DNA of 64,000 bases from Trichinella spiralis (lineage: Eukaryota > Nematoda > Enoplea > Trichinellida > Trichinellidae): positions 4,682,488-4,746,487 of the forward strand of contig CM012955.1 of the NCBI GenBank assembly GCA_000181795.3. The letters are read 5' to 3'. Under the pieces are notes generated by a model that did no database searches, was not told the DNA's origin, and saw only the letters and a program-made list of their open reading frames with translations. How positions within the stretch are numbered: position 1 is the stretch's first letter; each line of letters begins with the position of its first letter. Of the stretch, positions 1-11,526 are shown piece after piece. The position numbers and the translations under genes are program-made.

Positions 1-1000
1 AAGGAAAATAAAAACTTTACCACGGGTTTTTATTTATACTTTTGCTTTGGTTTAAAAGTGACATTAAAATAAAATGTTATTTAATTTAAAAGTTAATACA
101 TTTATCTACAACCATTAAAGGTTTTTCAATCGATATTTATATAAATATACGTCTTTTTAATATTTAATATTTATATAATATGGTGCAAAAAAAAAAAAAT
201 TAATTTCAATGCAACTGAATAAAATTTATTATCAAAAATATATTTATTAATATTATTAAAGAAAATATAGCTTATAATTAAATGACAACTTTTCGCATTA
301 ATGTCTTTTCTGAACTCTTATTTAACCTCCCTAATTTTCACAAATGCAAAAAAACGAGTTCGGCCATTTGATTTTGTATCTAGTGATTTCAAAGTTATTT
401 GAATATTTCTCAATCTCCTGTGTGGCAAATTAACGGCATTTATTTGAGCGTCTGTTAGAAGTGCCGATAACAAACAAGATAGTTATACTTTTTGCATTAT
501 TTTAATTTTTGAAGTCAATCCTTCTGTAGCAGATAGTTTATTTGGCAACAGGGATTCTTGGAAGTGAACATTCGTACATTGGGGATCACATTACCAGTGG
601 CACATATAATAAAAGCTTTTATATCATAGCACAGGTATCATGTCATGTGAGAACCACTTCTTCAAGTGAAAAGCACTTATAAATGGAATGCAAGTAGAAC
701 AATTAATTGTTGGCAAATTAGCATACAAAGCATACCAATATTGTCAGAGACGGAGAATATTTTCTGAATAAAAATAGTATTGGTTCTGTTGAAGCGCATT
801 AATTTGAAAAATTTGCATTTTCCACGTGAATTATTTTGAATTTTTGATTTCAAATTAGTTTCACTTTTTTCCTCAAATACTGTCTGTCATAGAGTATCAG
901 CTCCAATTATTACTAACAACAACAACAACAACAGTGCATTAAAATGAATATTCCCACCCATCTAAAACAATGATATAAACAATTTATTTCAAATTTTCCT
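1..1000 (-). repeat. 5' flank of a third array copy (gene lies left of window)
   Basis: This stretch matches 2690-3540, the sequence just upstream of the first complete pseudophosphatase gene. The shared order includes an ATTAAATGTTATTTAATTT-like block, an AATCGATATTTATAT block, and a later segment around 360-450 (GGCCATTTGATTTT, TTATTTGAATATTT, TATTTGAGCG) that recurs around 3005-3090. Because the array genes run on the minus strand, this should be the promoter side of another copy whose coding part lies left of base 1. The similarity was read by eye and no identity value is claimed. Confidence 0.6.
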
Positions 1001-1084
1001 ACACCATAGATACATTTATTACTATTATTATTATTATATTTGTTGTTATTATTATTTAAATGGTGTTTTTAATCAAAAATTTCA

Positions 1085-1480
1085 TCATCGTTTCATCAGC
1101 ATCGACCCACCGGAAAACTGGTTTTGCAGCAGTTGGAGATGAGTATTATTAGTACAAATTTGTAACATAAGGAAGAATAGATTGCTGTTGAGGGAATAAC
1201 GAAAATTTTTGACCAGGTAGAGAAAAAGTTGGGCAAAATGGCGGGCGGTATACCTTTAATGGACTAAAAGTTGCGTTGCCATGGCAACACCGCCCACGCG
1301 TGCATTGGAAATTAAAAAACAACATTACAGTACAAATAATCAACATAAAATTGTATCAAATAATTCAGTTGTATATCATTATTTACTGTAGAAGTAATTT
1401 ATCAATTTCCAGTATTCAGCGTTGCTTATGCGCATGAAAATAAATAAACAACTACTTTATGTTACTTTATTATAAATGAA
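1085..1480. repeat. Duplicated array segment, 3' side of copy A
   Basis: This is the same ordered blocks as 4885-5400: a GGAAAAC-GGTTTT segment, TGAGTATTAT, AACGAAAATTTTGAC, AAAATGGCGGG, a GCCATG core, AAACAACATTACAGTAC, AGTTGTATATC and GCTTATGCGCATGAAAA. It lies between the 3' end of copy A and the flank of the next copy to the left, so it is part of the duplicated unit. It holds no convincing coding exon. Confidence 0.7.
1275..1288. promoter_or_regulatory. Perfect X-box palindrome (RFX/DAF-19-type site)
   Basis: The 14 bases read GTTGCCATGGCAAC, a perfect inverted repeat that fits the X-box bound by RFX factors (DAF-19 in nematodes). It lies in the duplicated segment between array genes. 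The related segment at 5056-5069 reads GTCGCCATGACAAC. Which gene it would control is unclear. The match is seen directly; its function is inferred. Confidence 0.5.
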
Positions 1481-1629
1481 TTTATTTTCAATTAATGTGA
1501 ACAAATATTCATAATTAATTTTTGGAAATACTGTCATTTTCGATAAAACAATTTTCATCATAAAACATGAATTATCAATATAATAGGTGTGAAAAAGATG
1601 AGATGTCATAATATAATAATTTTCACTGA

Positions 1630-2623
1630 TCACACGTCGTGTTCATTTTTCGGATTCTCCTGAGTCAACGGGGTTTCTTCTACAGGAGGAATTTCCATAT
1701 TGATCAGCAACTGTGATCGACTAGCTATTTCTCTCAGCACGCTCCCCAAAGATTTGTCAACAAACACTGCGACTACATTGGGCATTGTATCTTGATACTT
1801 GTTTCTCATTGAGTCTAAAGCTGCGCTTAAGCGCCATTCCAAATCGACATACGGGTCAGCTTTGCAATTTCCCGGCCATTGAACGGAAGTCCTAAAAAAT
1901 TAATAAATATTTCAATTCTTTCCAGCACTGCTCACTCGATTAAGATCATTATGCTTATGAAGAAAACGAACAAAAATTTTTATCTTAATCACATCATTCA
2001 AAAGATAAATTTTACTGAAACTTATTTAAAGTAGGAATAAAAGACTATTTATGAAAATTTAATTCATACTCGTAGGTTTCATCAACATCATATCCACGTT
2101 CAACAACCAGTGATCGAAATTGCTTCTGCAAATAATAACCCTCAGCAGTCGAGCTGAATCCTCCATCAATTTTTATGTTCAAAACATTCATTTCATCATT
2201 TTTCATATATTGGAATCCTTAAAAAAAGAATTGGCAAATTATTAAATTCACGATAACCAACTGTAATAGCTGAATGTTACCTTTGATAAAACTATCAGCT
2301 GCAATAATGCAGTTGATGCTCGGGGAACAAATGACATTAGAGATATTGAAGCGCGTTATACGGGCTGCGTCGCCCATCAAAAACGACTTTCTTTCTACCG
2401 CTGTCAGAGACTTGAAATTCCTTTGGCTCTTCCTGTTTATCCCCAAACCTGAATTACGGTAGATATTCTTTTGAAAAGAAGGTTCATTACTGTATTAATA
2501 ATTACCTCCACGGGGACGTAGAGAAGGAAATTCGTCTTCTTCAACCAGAATAAACCACATCATTTGTGTAGATATCCAGTGAAACACCCACGACTGAAAA
2601 GATTTCAAATTTCCTCCCGACAT
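1630..2623 (-). CDS. UBASH3-like histidine-phosphatase-fold pseudoenzyme, copy A
   Basis: A four-exon model: 2623-2506, 2448-2281, 2217-2070 and 1891-1630, giving 231 residues with all splice phases consistent. The fold is recognised from the C-terminal phosphatase domain of UBASH3/TULA/STS-1. The segment NISNVICSPSINC followed by ADSFIKG matches the human segment around CSPSLRC and the following helix. KIDGGFS stands where the family has E-P-G-L-F-E, and VVAVFVDKSLGSVL where it has the VAHASSLE strand and helix. The catalytic residues are gone: no RHG motif in exon 1, Asn for the second Arg, Asp for the C-terminal His. It is therefore probably a non-catalytic binding protein. There is no signal peptide, so it is probably intracellular. 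Intron positions and phases equal those of copy B. The fold assignment is inference from remembered family sequences. Confidence 0.7.
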
Positions 2624-3875
2624 ACTTATTCAAAGCTGTGGTTTCCCGCACACAACAGAAAAATATGTGAAGAATGAAATAAAACTTTAAACCGATTTTA
2701 TTATACCTTTATTTCGCTTAAAGTGACGTGGCATTAAATGTTATTTAATTTACAGTCACCGTAATTGCCTGCAAACATTAAAAGTTTCTTAATCGATATT
2801 TATATGAATATGGGTTTTTCAAATTTTAATATTTAAGTAATTATAATTAATTTTGCTGTTACTCAATTATATGTATTATCAAATATATATTCATTCATAT
2901 TATTCAAGAAAATACACTTATCATTTACTCGATGGCTTTTTGTATTAGTACTGTTTTGTTCATGTATTTGCGAACCTGACTTTCACAAATGCAAAATAAG
3001 AGATCGGTCGTTTGATTTTATATGCAGTCATATTTAAAATTATTTGAATATTTTTCAGTTTCCTGTGTCAGAAATTAACCGTATTTATTTGAGCGATGGC
3101 TATAAATACTGTTAGCTAGCTGGTTATGCTTTGTGATATATTACTAATATTTGAACGTGTCATTTAGCATTGTCCGAAAGTAATATGCAGTTTATTTGGC
3201 ATTTGAAAATCTTCGAAGTGAATTTGCGCACACTGCGAATCACATTTGCCTCTAGCTTATACCAAAATAGTTATTTCACGGTACAGATGCCACATTTGAT
3301 GAGATTCACATTTGAAAATGAAAAGCATTCATAAATGAACTGCCCAAATTGATAATAGTGTTTGGTGAATTTGCAGGCAGAACATCTTCCTACTGTTATA
3401 CGTTGGGAATATCTTCTCTTAATGTGGCTGTTAGGTTTTGTGTGGCGCATTGATTTTATACCACAAAGTATTTATCTTCTACCTGAGTTATTCTGGAATT
3501 TTGATTTAAAATTAGTTGAAGTCCTTTGTTAATTGCAGTATGTGCCCTTCAGCTTCGGCTTCCGTTGTAAACAACTGCAATAGGAATATTAGTATGATGA
3601 TCACATTAGCATCCATATATTTTCCCGTTTCACTTTAAATTACCAAAATTTCAAAATGAAATTATTTTCTGTTTTTGAAATTCAAATAAATTATATTCAA
3701 TTGGCATGATGATCTATAGTGCCGTAAAAAACAGTAGCTCATCACAACTGCTTTTGTTATGCACTTTAGGACATCGTAAAGATGTAATTACTGCATTTCA
3801 ATGTGTTCATAAAAAAGGCTAATGCAGTGTAATTTGATTGAAAACTGAAATCTGTACTGAGCTTCTTTCACTCAG

Positions 3876-3958
3876 CCAATAAGACAACGGCGCGAAATTA
3901 TAATAAAATAATAGTTTCAACGACCAATAGGAAAATTAGGTCAAATTTTGGCGGGAAC
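3876..3958. promoter_or_regulatory. CCAAT plus E2F-like site block
   Basis: Two CCAAT words (3876-3880, 3924-3928), GGCGCGAA (3889-3896) and TTTTGGCGGGAAC (3946-3958) fall within 83 bases. The last two fit the E2F/DP consensus. A related block lies at 5250-5319 with GGCGCGAA and TTTGGCGCGAAC. CCAAT with E2F is typical of cell-cycle promoters in animals, but no start site is visible. Confidence 0.4.
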
Positions 3959-4884
3959 TGCGCCATCCCTTTATTAAGATTCATTAATTTAATCAAAACT
4001 GTTCATAACTAATTAGCATGTTGAAAAAATGAATATTTCCAGTTTCAAAACGGTGTAGATCTTCTCTGGTGTTGCTCTTGATCTTCCCAGTATTGCTGCT
4101 GCTGAATGACTTGTAGTTTTGCATTTGTCTGGTGGTCCAGGCTTCAAACTTAAATTTACCTTTGTCATCAAATTTGATGAGAAAAATAAACGTATCAGCC
4201 GAATAAGCAGTTTCTAGACGAGAAGCGGGAAATTTTGAATAAATTGCTCAAAAAATGCAATATCCGATGCTAATTGAATGTAGCTGAGAATATATGACGA
4301 ACTTTCAGTCATCAGCGCGAAAAAAAGCGATCAAAAAACGTCGTTGTCATGGAGATAGTTTGGAGGTCGGAAAAATAAATTCGAACTACGTTAAATGAAT
4401 CGAATTATTTATTATTATTATTATTATTTAGTTTATTATTTTTTATTTTCTAACATTGTTAGGATTGTCAATATTCAACAGATTAGCCATTTCTGGAGTG
4501 CATGGAAAATAATCTTGTCGATCTATTTTAAAACTAAACAATTTATATTTTCAACATTAAGGAATAAACTGATTTCAGTGTAAATTATAATATTCAATAT
4601 TCATAATTTGTTGAACTACGAAAAGATCTTCAAAACATGATTGTCTTTAATTTTGCTTCGCTACTCGGGCGAACTAATCAGCATAAAACGACAGCAGCTT
4701 CAGGACACTGACTATCCATCTCAGATTCACTTCAGTTTTACACAAAAGCTCTATTCACTGTTCAAATTTGTTCAATCTCAATTAATTCCAGACATGTCAG
4801 CTAATATTCAACCAGTAGTTGACCTAATTTCTCTATACCTCAGCCATTTTTATGTAAATTTAAATTTATAATCAAAGATGAAAT

Positions 4885-5420
4885 TAGTAGCACCGAGGCA
4901 CTGGAAAACCGGTTTTTCAACAGTTTGAGCTGAGTATTATCAGTTGAAATTTGTGCCAAAAGTAAAAATAAGTTGCATTTTGGTGAACAACGAAAATTTT
5001 GACTATATAGAAGAAAAAATAAACAAAATGGCGGGTCGTTTTGACTGAAATTTCCGTCGCCATGACAACACAACCTACGCGTTTAATGAAATTAAAAAAA
5101 CAACATTACAGTACACATAATTATACGAATATTGTATCAATTATTGCAGTTGTATATCCATATTTATTATGGAAATATTTTATTAATTTTCAGCAGTTTG
5201 GTGCAGTTCTCATCATCACATAGTTTTCGAATAATGAATATTTTTACACGGCGCGAAGGTTCAATAAAGTAGCGCCTTCAACGACCGATAAGAAAATTAG
5301 GTCAGAATTTGGCGCGAACTGGACCATTTTTTTTGAATTTTCAGCATTTAGCATAGCTTATGCGCATGAAAACAAGCAAAACACTATTTTATTTTATTTT
5401 ATTTTATTTTATTAAAAATG
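4885..5420. repeat. Duplicated array segment, 3' side of copy B
   Basis: Counterpart of 1085-1480 with the same block order. It additionally contains the GGCGCGAA / TTTGGCGCGAAC block at 5250-5319, which is similar to 3889-3958. It ends in a short TTTTA tandem run at about 5386-5414. I see no coding exon in it. Confidence 0.68.
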
Positions 5421-5593
5421 TGATGATTTTGATGAATATAATTGTTAGGAAAAAATATTGTAAATGTCATTTCTGGAAATACATTCGATGAAAAAAACAA
5501 TTTACATCATAAATGAAAAATTATAAATATAATTGCTGTGAAAATTATGAGATGGATAATAAATATCCAATGAGTAGATTCTGATTGATTAGA

Positions 5594-6598
5594 TTATTGC
5601 ATTCGTTTTATGATTTGTGCACGTTCATTGTTAGCCTCCGCTTTCCTAGCAATATACAACTCCAAAGGTATCGGTGGATCTTTAGCTATGAATTGTAACA
5701 CGCTCTCCAGAGATTTGTTCACAAATACAGCCATTGTTCGGTTCGTTGAATCTGCATACTTTTTTCTTATTGATTTCAATGTCTCATGTATACGCTCATC
5801 CATTTTATCAAATGACTCGTAATTCAAGTATTCTGGATATTTGTAGGATGTTCTGAAAACAAATATTCATAAGTTTTCCATTTCTTTTCCGCATTGCCTT
5901 ATGTAAATTTTTAAATATTATCTTGAGTATTTGCAAAATTAATAAACAATTGAATCTTAATCTAAGTTTACACAGGATAAGCGTTATTGAAATTTATCTA
6001 AAGTGGGGATGCAAAGTCTATTCATAAGAATTTAATTCATACTCGTGGGTTTTATCAACTCGAAATCCGCTTTCCATAACGTTTGTCCTCAATTGCTCGT
6101 GCTGGTGATAATAGTCTAGGGATTCACTGAATCCTCCATCTATCTTCATCTCCAATACCTTGTCTTTTTCTTCTAATTTACTTTCGTACCCTTATGAAAA
6201 TAATCAGCAAATTATCAAATACATGATGATCATTTGCAATTGCTCAATGTTACCTTCAATGAAAGAATCTGCCATAAGAATACACTTTAAACTCGGCGCA
6301 CAGATCACATCTGTAATATTTATGCCAGCATCACGTGATGCTGCGCCCATATAGCATGATTTTCTTTGCACTATCGGCATCACCGGCGCGTTCCATAAGG
6401 CTCCTCGATTTCCCGCTAAAAGTGGACTGCGGTTAGTATGTTTTTCTTAAAAGAAAGTTTATTACTGTATAATTGTTTACCTTTACAGTATGGTGGAGTA
6501 GAAGGTGGCATATCTTGAATCATGATAAACCATAGCAATGGATTACAATCATTGTAATATGCAAAAGTATCAAAAGCGTACAATTCTGGTTCAGGCAT
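5594..6598 (-). CDS. UBASH3-like histidine-phosphatase-fold pseudoenzyme, copy B
   Basis: A four-exon model: 6598-6481, 6415-6254, 6190-6043 and 5852-5594, giving 228 residues. Exons 1 and 3 have exactly the lengths found in copy A (118 and 148 bases), and all intron phases agree. The match to UBASH3 is clearer here: DMPPSTPP aligns with the NMPHSLPQ segment of the human protein, and NITDVICAPSLKCILMADSF with the CSPSLRC strand and helix. VFVNKSLESVL replaces the VAHASSLE catalytic segment. Lys replaces the second Arg and Asn the catalytic His, and the region that should hold RHG reads YAFDTFAYYND. Like copy A it should lack phosphatase activity, but by different substitutions. The array has at least three members counting the flank at the left edge. 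The C-terminal tails diverge strongly between copies. Confidence 0.72.
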
Positions 6599-7241
6599 TT
6601 TTGTGCAGAACTTTCAACTCTTTAGCGTCGTCCGTTCGCAACAAAAGATTGCTCTGGAATGAAATAAAAACTAAAACCGACTTATTTATACACTTATTTT
6701 GTTTAAAGTGGAATTTAACTTTAAAATAAATGTCTTTACTTTTAAAGTTGAAATTTAGTTTAAACATCAAATTTTGCTGTCAATCAACATTTTTTATGTT
6801 GCATCTTAATTATGTTTCTTATTGTTTATTATTTATATTTTCATGTAGATGTTATAGATCGCTTCATCTATAATTGTTCAAAAAGTGCAGAGAAAATTCC
6901 ATTTCATTGCACAGATATAAAATGAATGTGAACAAAAATAATCATAAGAAAATTATTTCTTTACACGGCCATATTGTTCAGTGTTGTTGATTTTTCATTC
7001 AAGTTGGAATGAAGATAAATAAGTGCAATATTACTGTGCAATAACGGTCAATTTCAATTCAGTACATAGAGCTGAAATTGAATAATTTTTTGTGCAAGTT
7101 ATTTCATGTTGTGTAAGTCTCGTTTGCAGATATGGAAAAAGACAATGAATACTTCCGTAATGCTTATTATATATTTGGTAATTTTTTTTCTACAATAAAC
7201 GTAGTATTATGATTTTGAATATTTAATTGCATAATCACAAT

Positions 7242-9149
7242 TCAACAGCTTTGAACTACGATGTCTATGAGAGAAGGAGTCAAAATTACTGGCGTAATAG
7301 TTTTGCTTTCAGAAAAAAATTTTAAGTAAGGCAAATAAAGATTAAAAATCGTACCACATTTTAAATTGTATGATTCGAAAACATAACGATTAAATATTAT
7401 CAAAACTTTCGACGATGCACGCGCAACTTTGCATATGCACTTGTAATAGCCGTATTCGATATCAACAGCGATCAATTCATACTGTATGTTTTCGTGTTCC
7501 TCTTTCTTAAACGACACGTAATTGTCTTTTGAAAACGCGTTGTCGTTTCGCCGACGATGATGCCAAATGTTCAAATTGCTCATCTGCCTTTTGATGCTTT
7601 TTTCAAATTGTTCAGCTAAACCGCCTTGGATAAATCGTCTTCTACCATTGAATCGCTTGGTGTTGATGGCAAAATGGCAAATTTCGACCGGTGATGAACT
7701 CGTCGCATTTGAACTGGACGAATTTGAATGATGATCCATCGTTTCTACAGTAATGGAACAAGATTCGGATGTTTGACTAGAAGTTTGGATGGCAATGCTT
7801 TCCTGACTAAAACCATCCGACCATTCGCTTATCAAAATCTTTTCATCACCGTATTCATCAAATTCCACTTTACTGTGCAAACTGATTTCACATTCAAATG
7901 CACGTTTTCTTCCATCGTTTGTTCGGTTTTCTTCACTGAAAAATTCTGAACAATATCCACATTCACCGCCCGAAGCAAAATCTTGAAATAGCTTTTTCGC
8001 AGAATTTGTTCGTTTTAATTGAATGCGTCGCAAAATGCTTGCTTTCCTTGTTTTCTTCTCATGGCAGGACGATTGTAAATCACATCGACCGACAATTTTC
8101 ACAGGCGAATCTTGTAAGCTTAAAATTTCAGGCGTACAAACGCTGATCATGGGGCAGGCAGTATTTGAGGGACATTCATTCTCATCCTTTGAATGGCCAA
8201 AAACTGTTTCTCCCATCGAAGTCGTCACTTTCGGCAGACATTCTTCTGGCTGTTTGGTATGTGAAATAAAATTGTATCGATATCTGAAATTTAAACTTGA
8301 AAAGAAACAGCGCCAAAAAAATCTGCATCAATTTCTATTTTACAGTAAACAGTAACCTCCTGTTGAAGACTTGCACCTTTTGCGCACGAAAATCAAATGC
8401 ACAAATATTCCTGCTATGTAAAGATAATTCAACTCTACCAATAGGTCATCTATAACCGCTTAACAAATTCACTTTATACTTCGCTGCAATTAATTGGAAT
8501 TTCTTGTACCTATCCATAAAGTGCACTCTGCTCATCATGTTAAATATTCATCCCATATTTATTTTACTATAGTCGTATAATAGTCAAAATTATTGCCAGT
8601 AGTGGATGGACTGTCCGGCGCATCTTTTTTAAAAAACATTGTGACTATAGTATTTACTTCATATACTACGTGTTTACTCAATTTTTCTTTATATTCACGC
8701 AATGTTGGACCGTGCTAGCATGAAAGCAAAAATTGTGAATGTGAAACCTCACAAGCGGAAACAACCTTGCACTGAACCTGTACATTCAAAGCATACATAC
8801 ACACTAGGATCTAAAAATAGGATGTATCTTTAAGACCGCGAACGTTAAGGGGCGATTGTATATACATAACTATTCACAACATATGCAATTATTTAAAAGC
8901 AACTGCATAAAATACTAAAATAACAGAATTTTACTTTTTACGACTGCCAGAACAGAGCATTCTTTTCTTATGTAACCCAGGCGGCGTCCAAGATATATCA
9001 ATCTGAGAAGTCTGACTAACATGGTCCAAATCATTCAACTTTTCCTCTTGTTTTCCACTTGGCCACTTGGAACCAATTTCTTTGCTCAGAGAACTGAGGA
9101 AAACCCGTTTAAACACTGGAACTCTGTGCGGCGATCCATGGACAGACAT
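7242..9149 (-). CDS. SPIDR-like protein (N-terminal scaffold region)
   Basis: Model: exon 1 at 9149-8935 beginning ATG (MSVHGSPHRVPVF), exon 2 at 8283-7242 after a TTTCAG acceptor. The phases agree and the product has 418 residues. SPIDR is a vertebrate scaffold that links BLM and RAD51 in homologous recombination. The resemblance is ordered: DISW near the N terminus (human DITW), a long Ser-rich acidic stretch, then GGLAE followed by an IWHHRR segment (human GGLAE and SLWRHQ), then AVDIEYGYYKCIC, SKVLIIF and TPVIL, each with a counterpart in the human protein. The vertebrate protein is about twice as long and has a C-terminal OB-fold region absent here. Either this version is short, or an unseen splice before the stop joins further exons. 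I rate orthology as likely but unproven. Confidence 0.5.
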
Positions 9150-10555
9150 CGTAACCAACGAACCAAAATTCAATCAATTGAAACTGAAAACTTGAAATAC
9201 ATAAATAAATTAAACAATCAATTTTAAAAATAATAAAGATAACAATGAAAGGAAACATTCAAAGAAATTCAAAACTTCAAAATAATTCAAATGCATATGC
9301 TTTCCGGAAAATGAAAAAATTAAAAATAAACAAAAAAACAATAGCTAATAAAATAATTTTTAAAAATAATGTTAACTTTACCACATTTTTCATACTGTAG
9401 TTGAACAATCATACTGTAATCTAATGTGTATGAAAGGATTAAATTAAATCCATTTGTAATATTGAATTAAGAAAGAACAAATAAATGTACATTTAATTCA
9501 GTAAATAAATAAATTTTCTTTGAAACTTTTTCAAATAATGAAAATTGTCACAAACAATAACTTATAAAATATTCAGTTCATTCAATATCTCTACAAATTG
9601 GAAACAACGATGAAAAGATTTTTTTCGAATTTCACAACTGAGTCATATTTTTAATTATGATTATTATCATTTTTATTTACATGGCGATTTATAATCAAAG
9701 ATAAAATTACTTTTATATTACATGTTACGATTTTGAAAAGATCGTAAAAAGTGATACACTTTATTCGACGCAGCTGCTGGAGTGGTAAATAAAAAGTGTC
9801 AAATAGTTGTTTACTTGATGCAATTGTGAACAAAGGGACAATTACGGGACTTTCCCTACAGTAGTTCAGGAAAAATAAATTCGAGACTTTCAACTGTGTA
9901 CATTGGAAAAAGCAAAATGAACTGTTCCGTCGCTTTTCTCACACGCCGAAAATCAACTTTCCTAAATGGTGTAAGTTAAATATGGTGGCTGATAAAAGGC
10001 TTTAGCATAAATGGCTAGGAATAATATCTCCAGCAGTTGTCATTTGATTACACCCAGTGGCAACAGTTGAACAACGCGACATCACGATTAAAATCCCGAT
10101 GAGCCTTAGTAATCATTGCATGGAAGGCAATACTGAATCTGTATCGAAAAGGGCAATTTTCATGAATATTCAACAAGAGCAAAACGTCTAGTAGTGCTGT
10201 TTCACGCATGACTCATGAAAAAATGTTCAACTGTAACGTGTGTCCAGTTTCAAGAGGTTCGCCTATATGATTAATGATGTTCACTGAGAAAAACTGCCCA
10301 ACTTAGGCAGCTGCCCAGATTATAAAGATGTCCACGTTGGCAAATTTCACTGCATTAAAATGTGCTAATTTTCTGTAAAATTAGACATCAATAATGCCTG
10401 TTCCAATATTTAAACACAATAAATACGTTGCAATATTACTTTTTACTGTCCATGATTTTGCATACCAAGAAAAAATTAGTCGATTCACTTCATAAATAAA
10501 TATATATATTTGTAGATGCGTATATCAATCGTGAGAGAAATTTGCAAAAATCTCT
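9150..10555. other. Intergenic, AT-rich, nothing assigned
   Basis: This lies between the SPIDR-like gene and the small gene to its right. Open frames are short and lack paired splice signals. A GC-richer patch near 9,990-10,330 has no persuasive exon. Confidence 0.5.
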
Positions 10556-11060
10556 TCATTTCCTAGCATCTCTGCAATCAGAAACATTCAGATTGTAGCT
10601 GTACTTGATGCGATTTTTGCTGTTCGTCTTCTTCAGATGTTTCTCTGGCCATTTGAATTCAAAACCATGTATATCGTATACAGCGATAAATTTACCTAGA
10701 AGGTGAATTGTACATTTTTAAAATAAAAATTTTAATAATAAATACATCGATTAAGTTTACCATCATCGGTTTCTTTGGATCTACTTTCCTCCAAGCGCTG
10801 TTCCTTTGCACTACTGCCATGATCACCGGAGGTGGATGATTCCTCAAACAAGAAAAGTGGAATATTGTTCAAAAATATAATAATTGAAGAAAAATGTCAG
10901 TATGAACCCGTTTTCTCGACTTGTGCTGTTCTTTCTCCATTCGCGACACTAGAAAGAAAAAAAATTGATTGATTGAACAAAGTGTAAAATTTAAGCAAAC
11001 TGCAATCTAACCTTTCTCAGCAGAAACTTCGAAGCCGCTTTCACTGTCATGAGTACTCAT
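10556..11060 (-). CDS. Small charged protein of unknown function, four exons
   Basis: Exons 11060-11012, 10948-10908, 10842-10761 and 10695-10556 join with consistent phases into 103 residues. The product starts MSTHDSESGF and ends VSDCRDARK. The first half is hydrophilic and rich in Ser, Glu, Lys and Arg, so it is probably disordered. The last exon, with KFIAVYDIHGFEFKWPEKHL, is the only segment likely to fold. The ATG follows TTTTCAG directly, which suits either a 5' UTR intron or spliced-leader addition. The donor of exon 2 (GTTCAT) is the weakest junction. A perfect CRE lies about 460 bases upstream. I do not recognise a family. Confidence 0.55.
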
Positions 11061-11518
11061 CTGAAAATAAGAATAAGTGTAAAAAATTAATCATACTTGT
11101 AAACCCTCAAATATTTTATAGATCTGCAATCAAAAATAGATAAAATTCCAACTGGGCGTTGTTGGTCAACCATTTCAACAATTTGAACGCGCGCGCACTA
11201 TTTATTGGTAGATGCGCTAGGAATGCAAACAAAACAGGCCGCACCATAAGATCATTTACAATGAAGGCGATAATGCAGGTACAGTTACAGTAAGAAGCAA
11301 ACTGCAAAGCAGTGAATGATATTTTTCAATTTTTCATCTGTACAAAATTGCACGACAAATTTGCCCGCCCCGTCTGCTTTGGATCGGATTTTCAGGTGCA
11401 ATTGTCGAGTTGAATTTCAACAACTGATTTGCAACAGATGAACAATTTCAACAATATCCGGATGTTGCAATTTCACATGGTCGACGTTGGCTTGGTGAAG
11501 CAGAATCATGCTAACCTG

Positions 11519-11526
11519 TGACGTCA
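11519..11526. promoter_or_regulatory. Perfect CRE palindrome TGACGTCA
   Basis: A full cAMP-response-element core, seen directly about 460 bases upstream of the start codon of the small minus-strand gene. CREB/ATF factors bind this sequence. Control of that gene is inference from position only. Confidence 0.35.

Noticed and set aside
4641-4871. Plus-strand frame with SQIHFSFTQKLYSLFKFVQ
   Set aside because: Amphipathic and plausible, but it lacks an ATG in frame and a convincing acceptor, and it overlaps the edge of the duplicated array segment.
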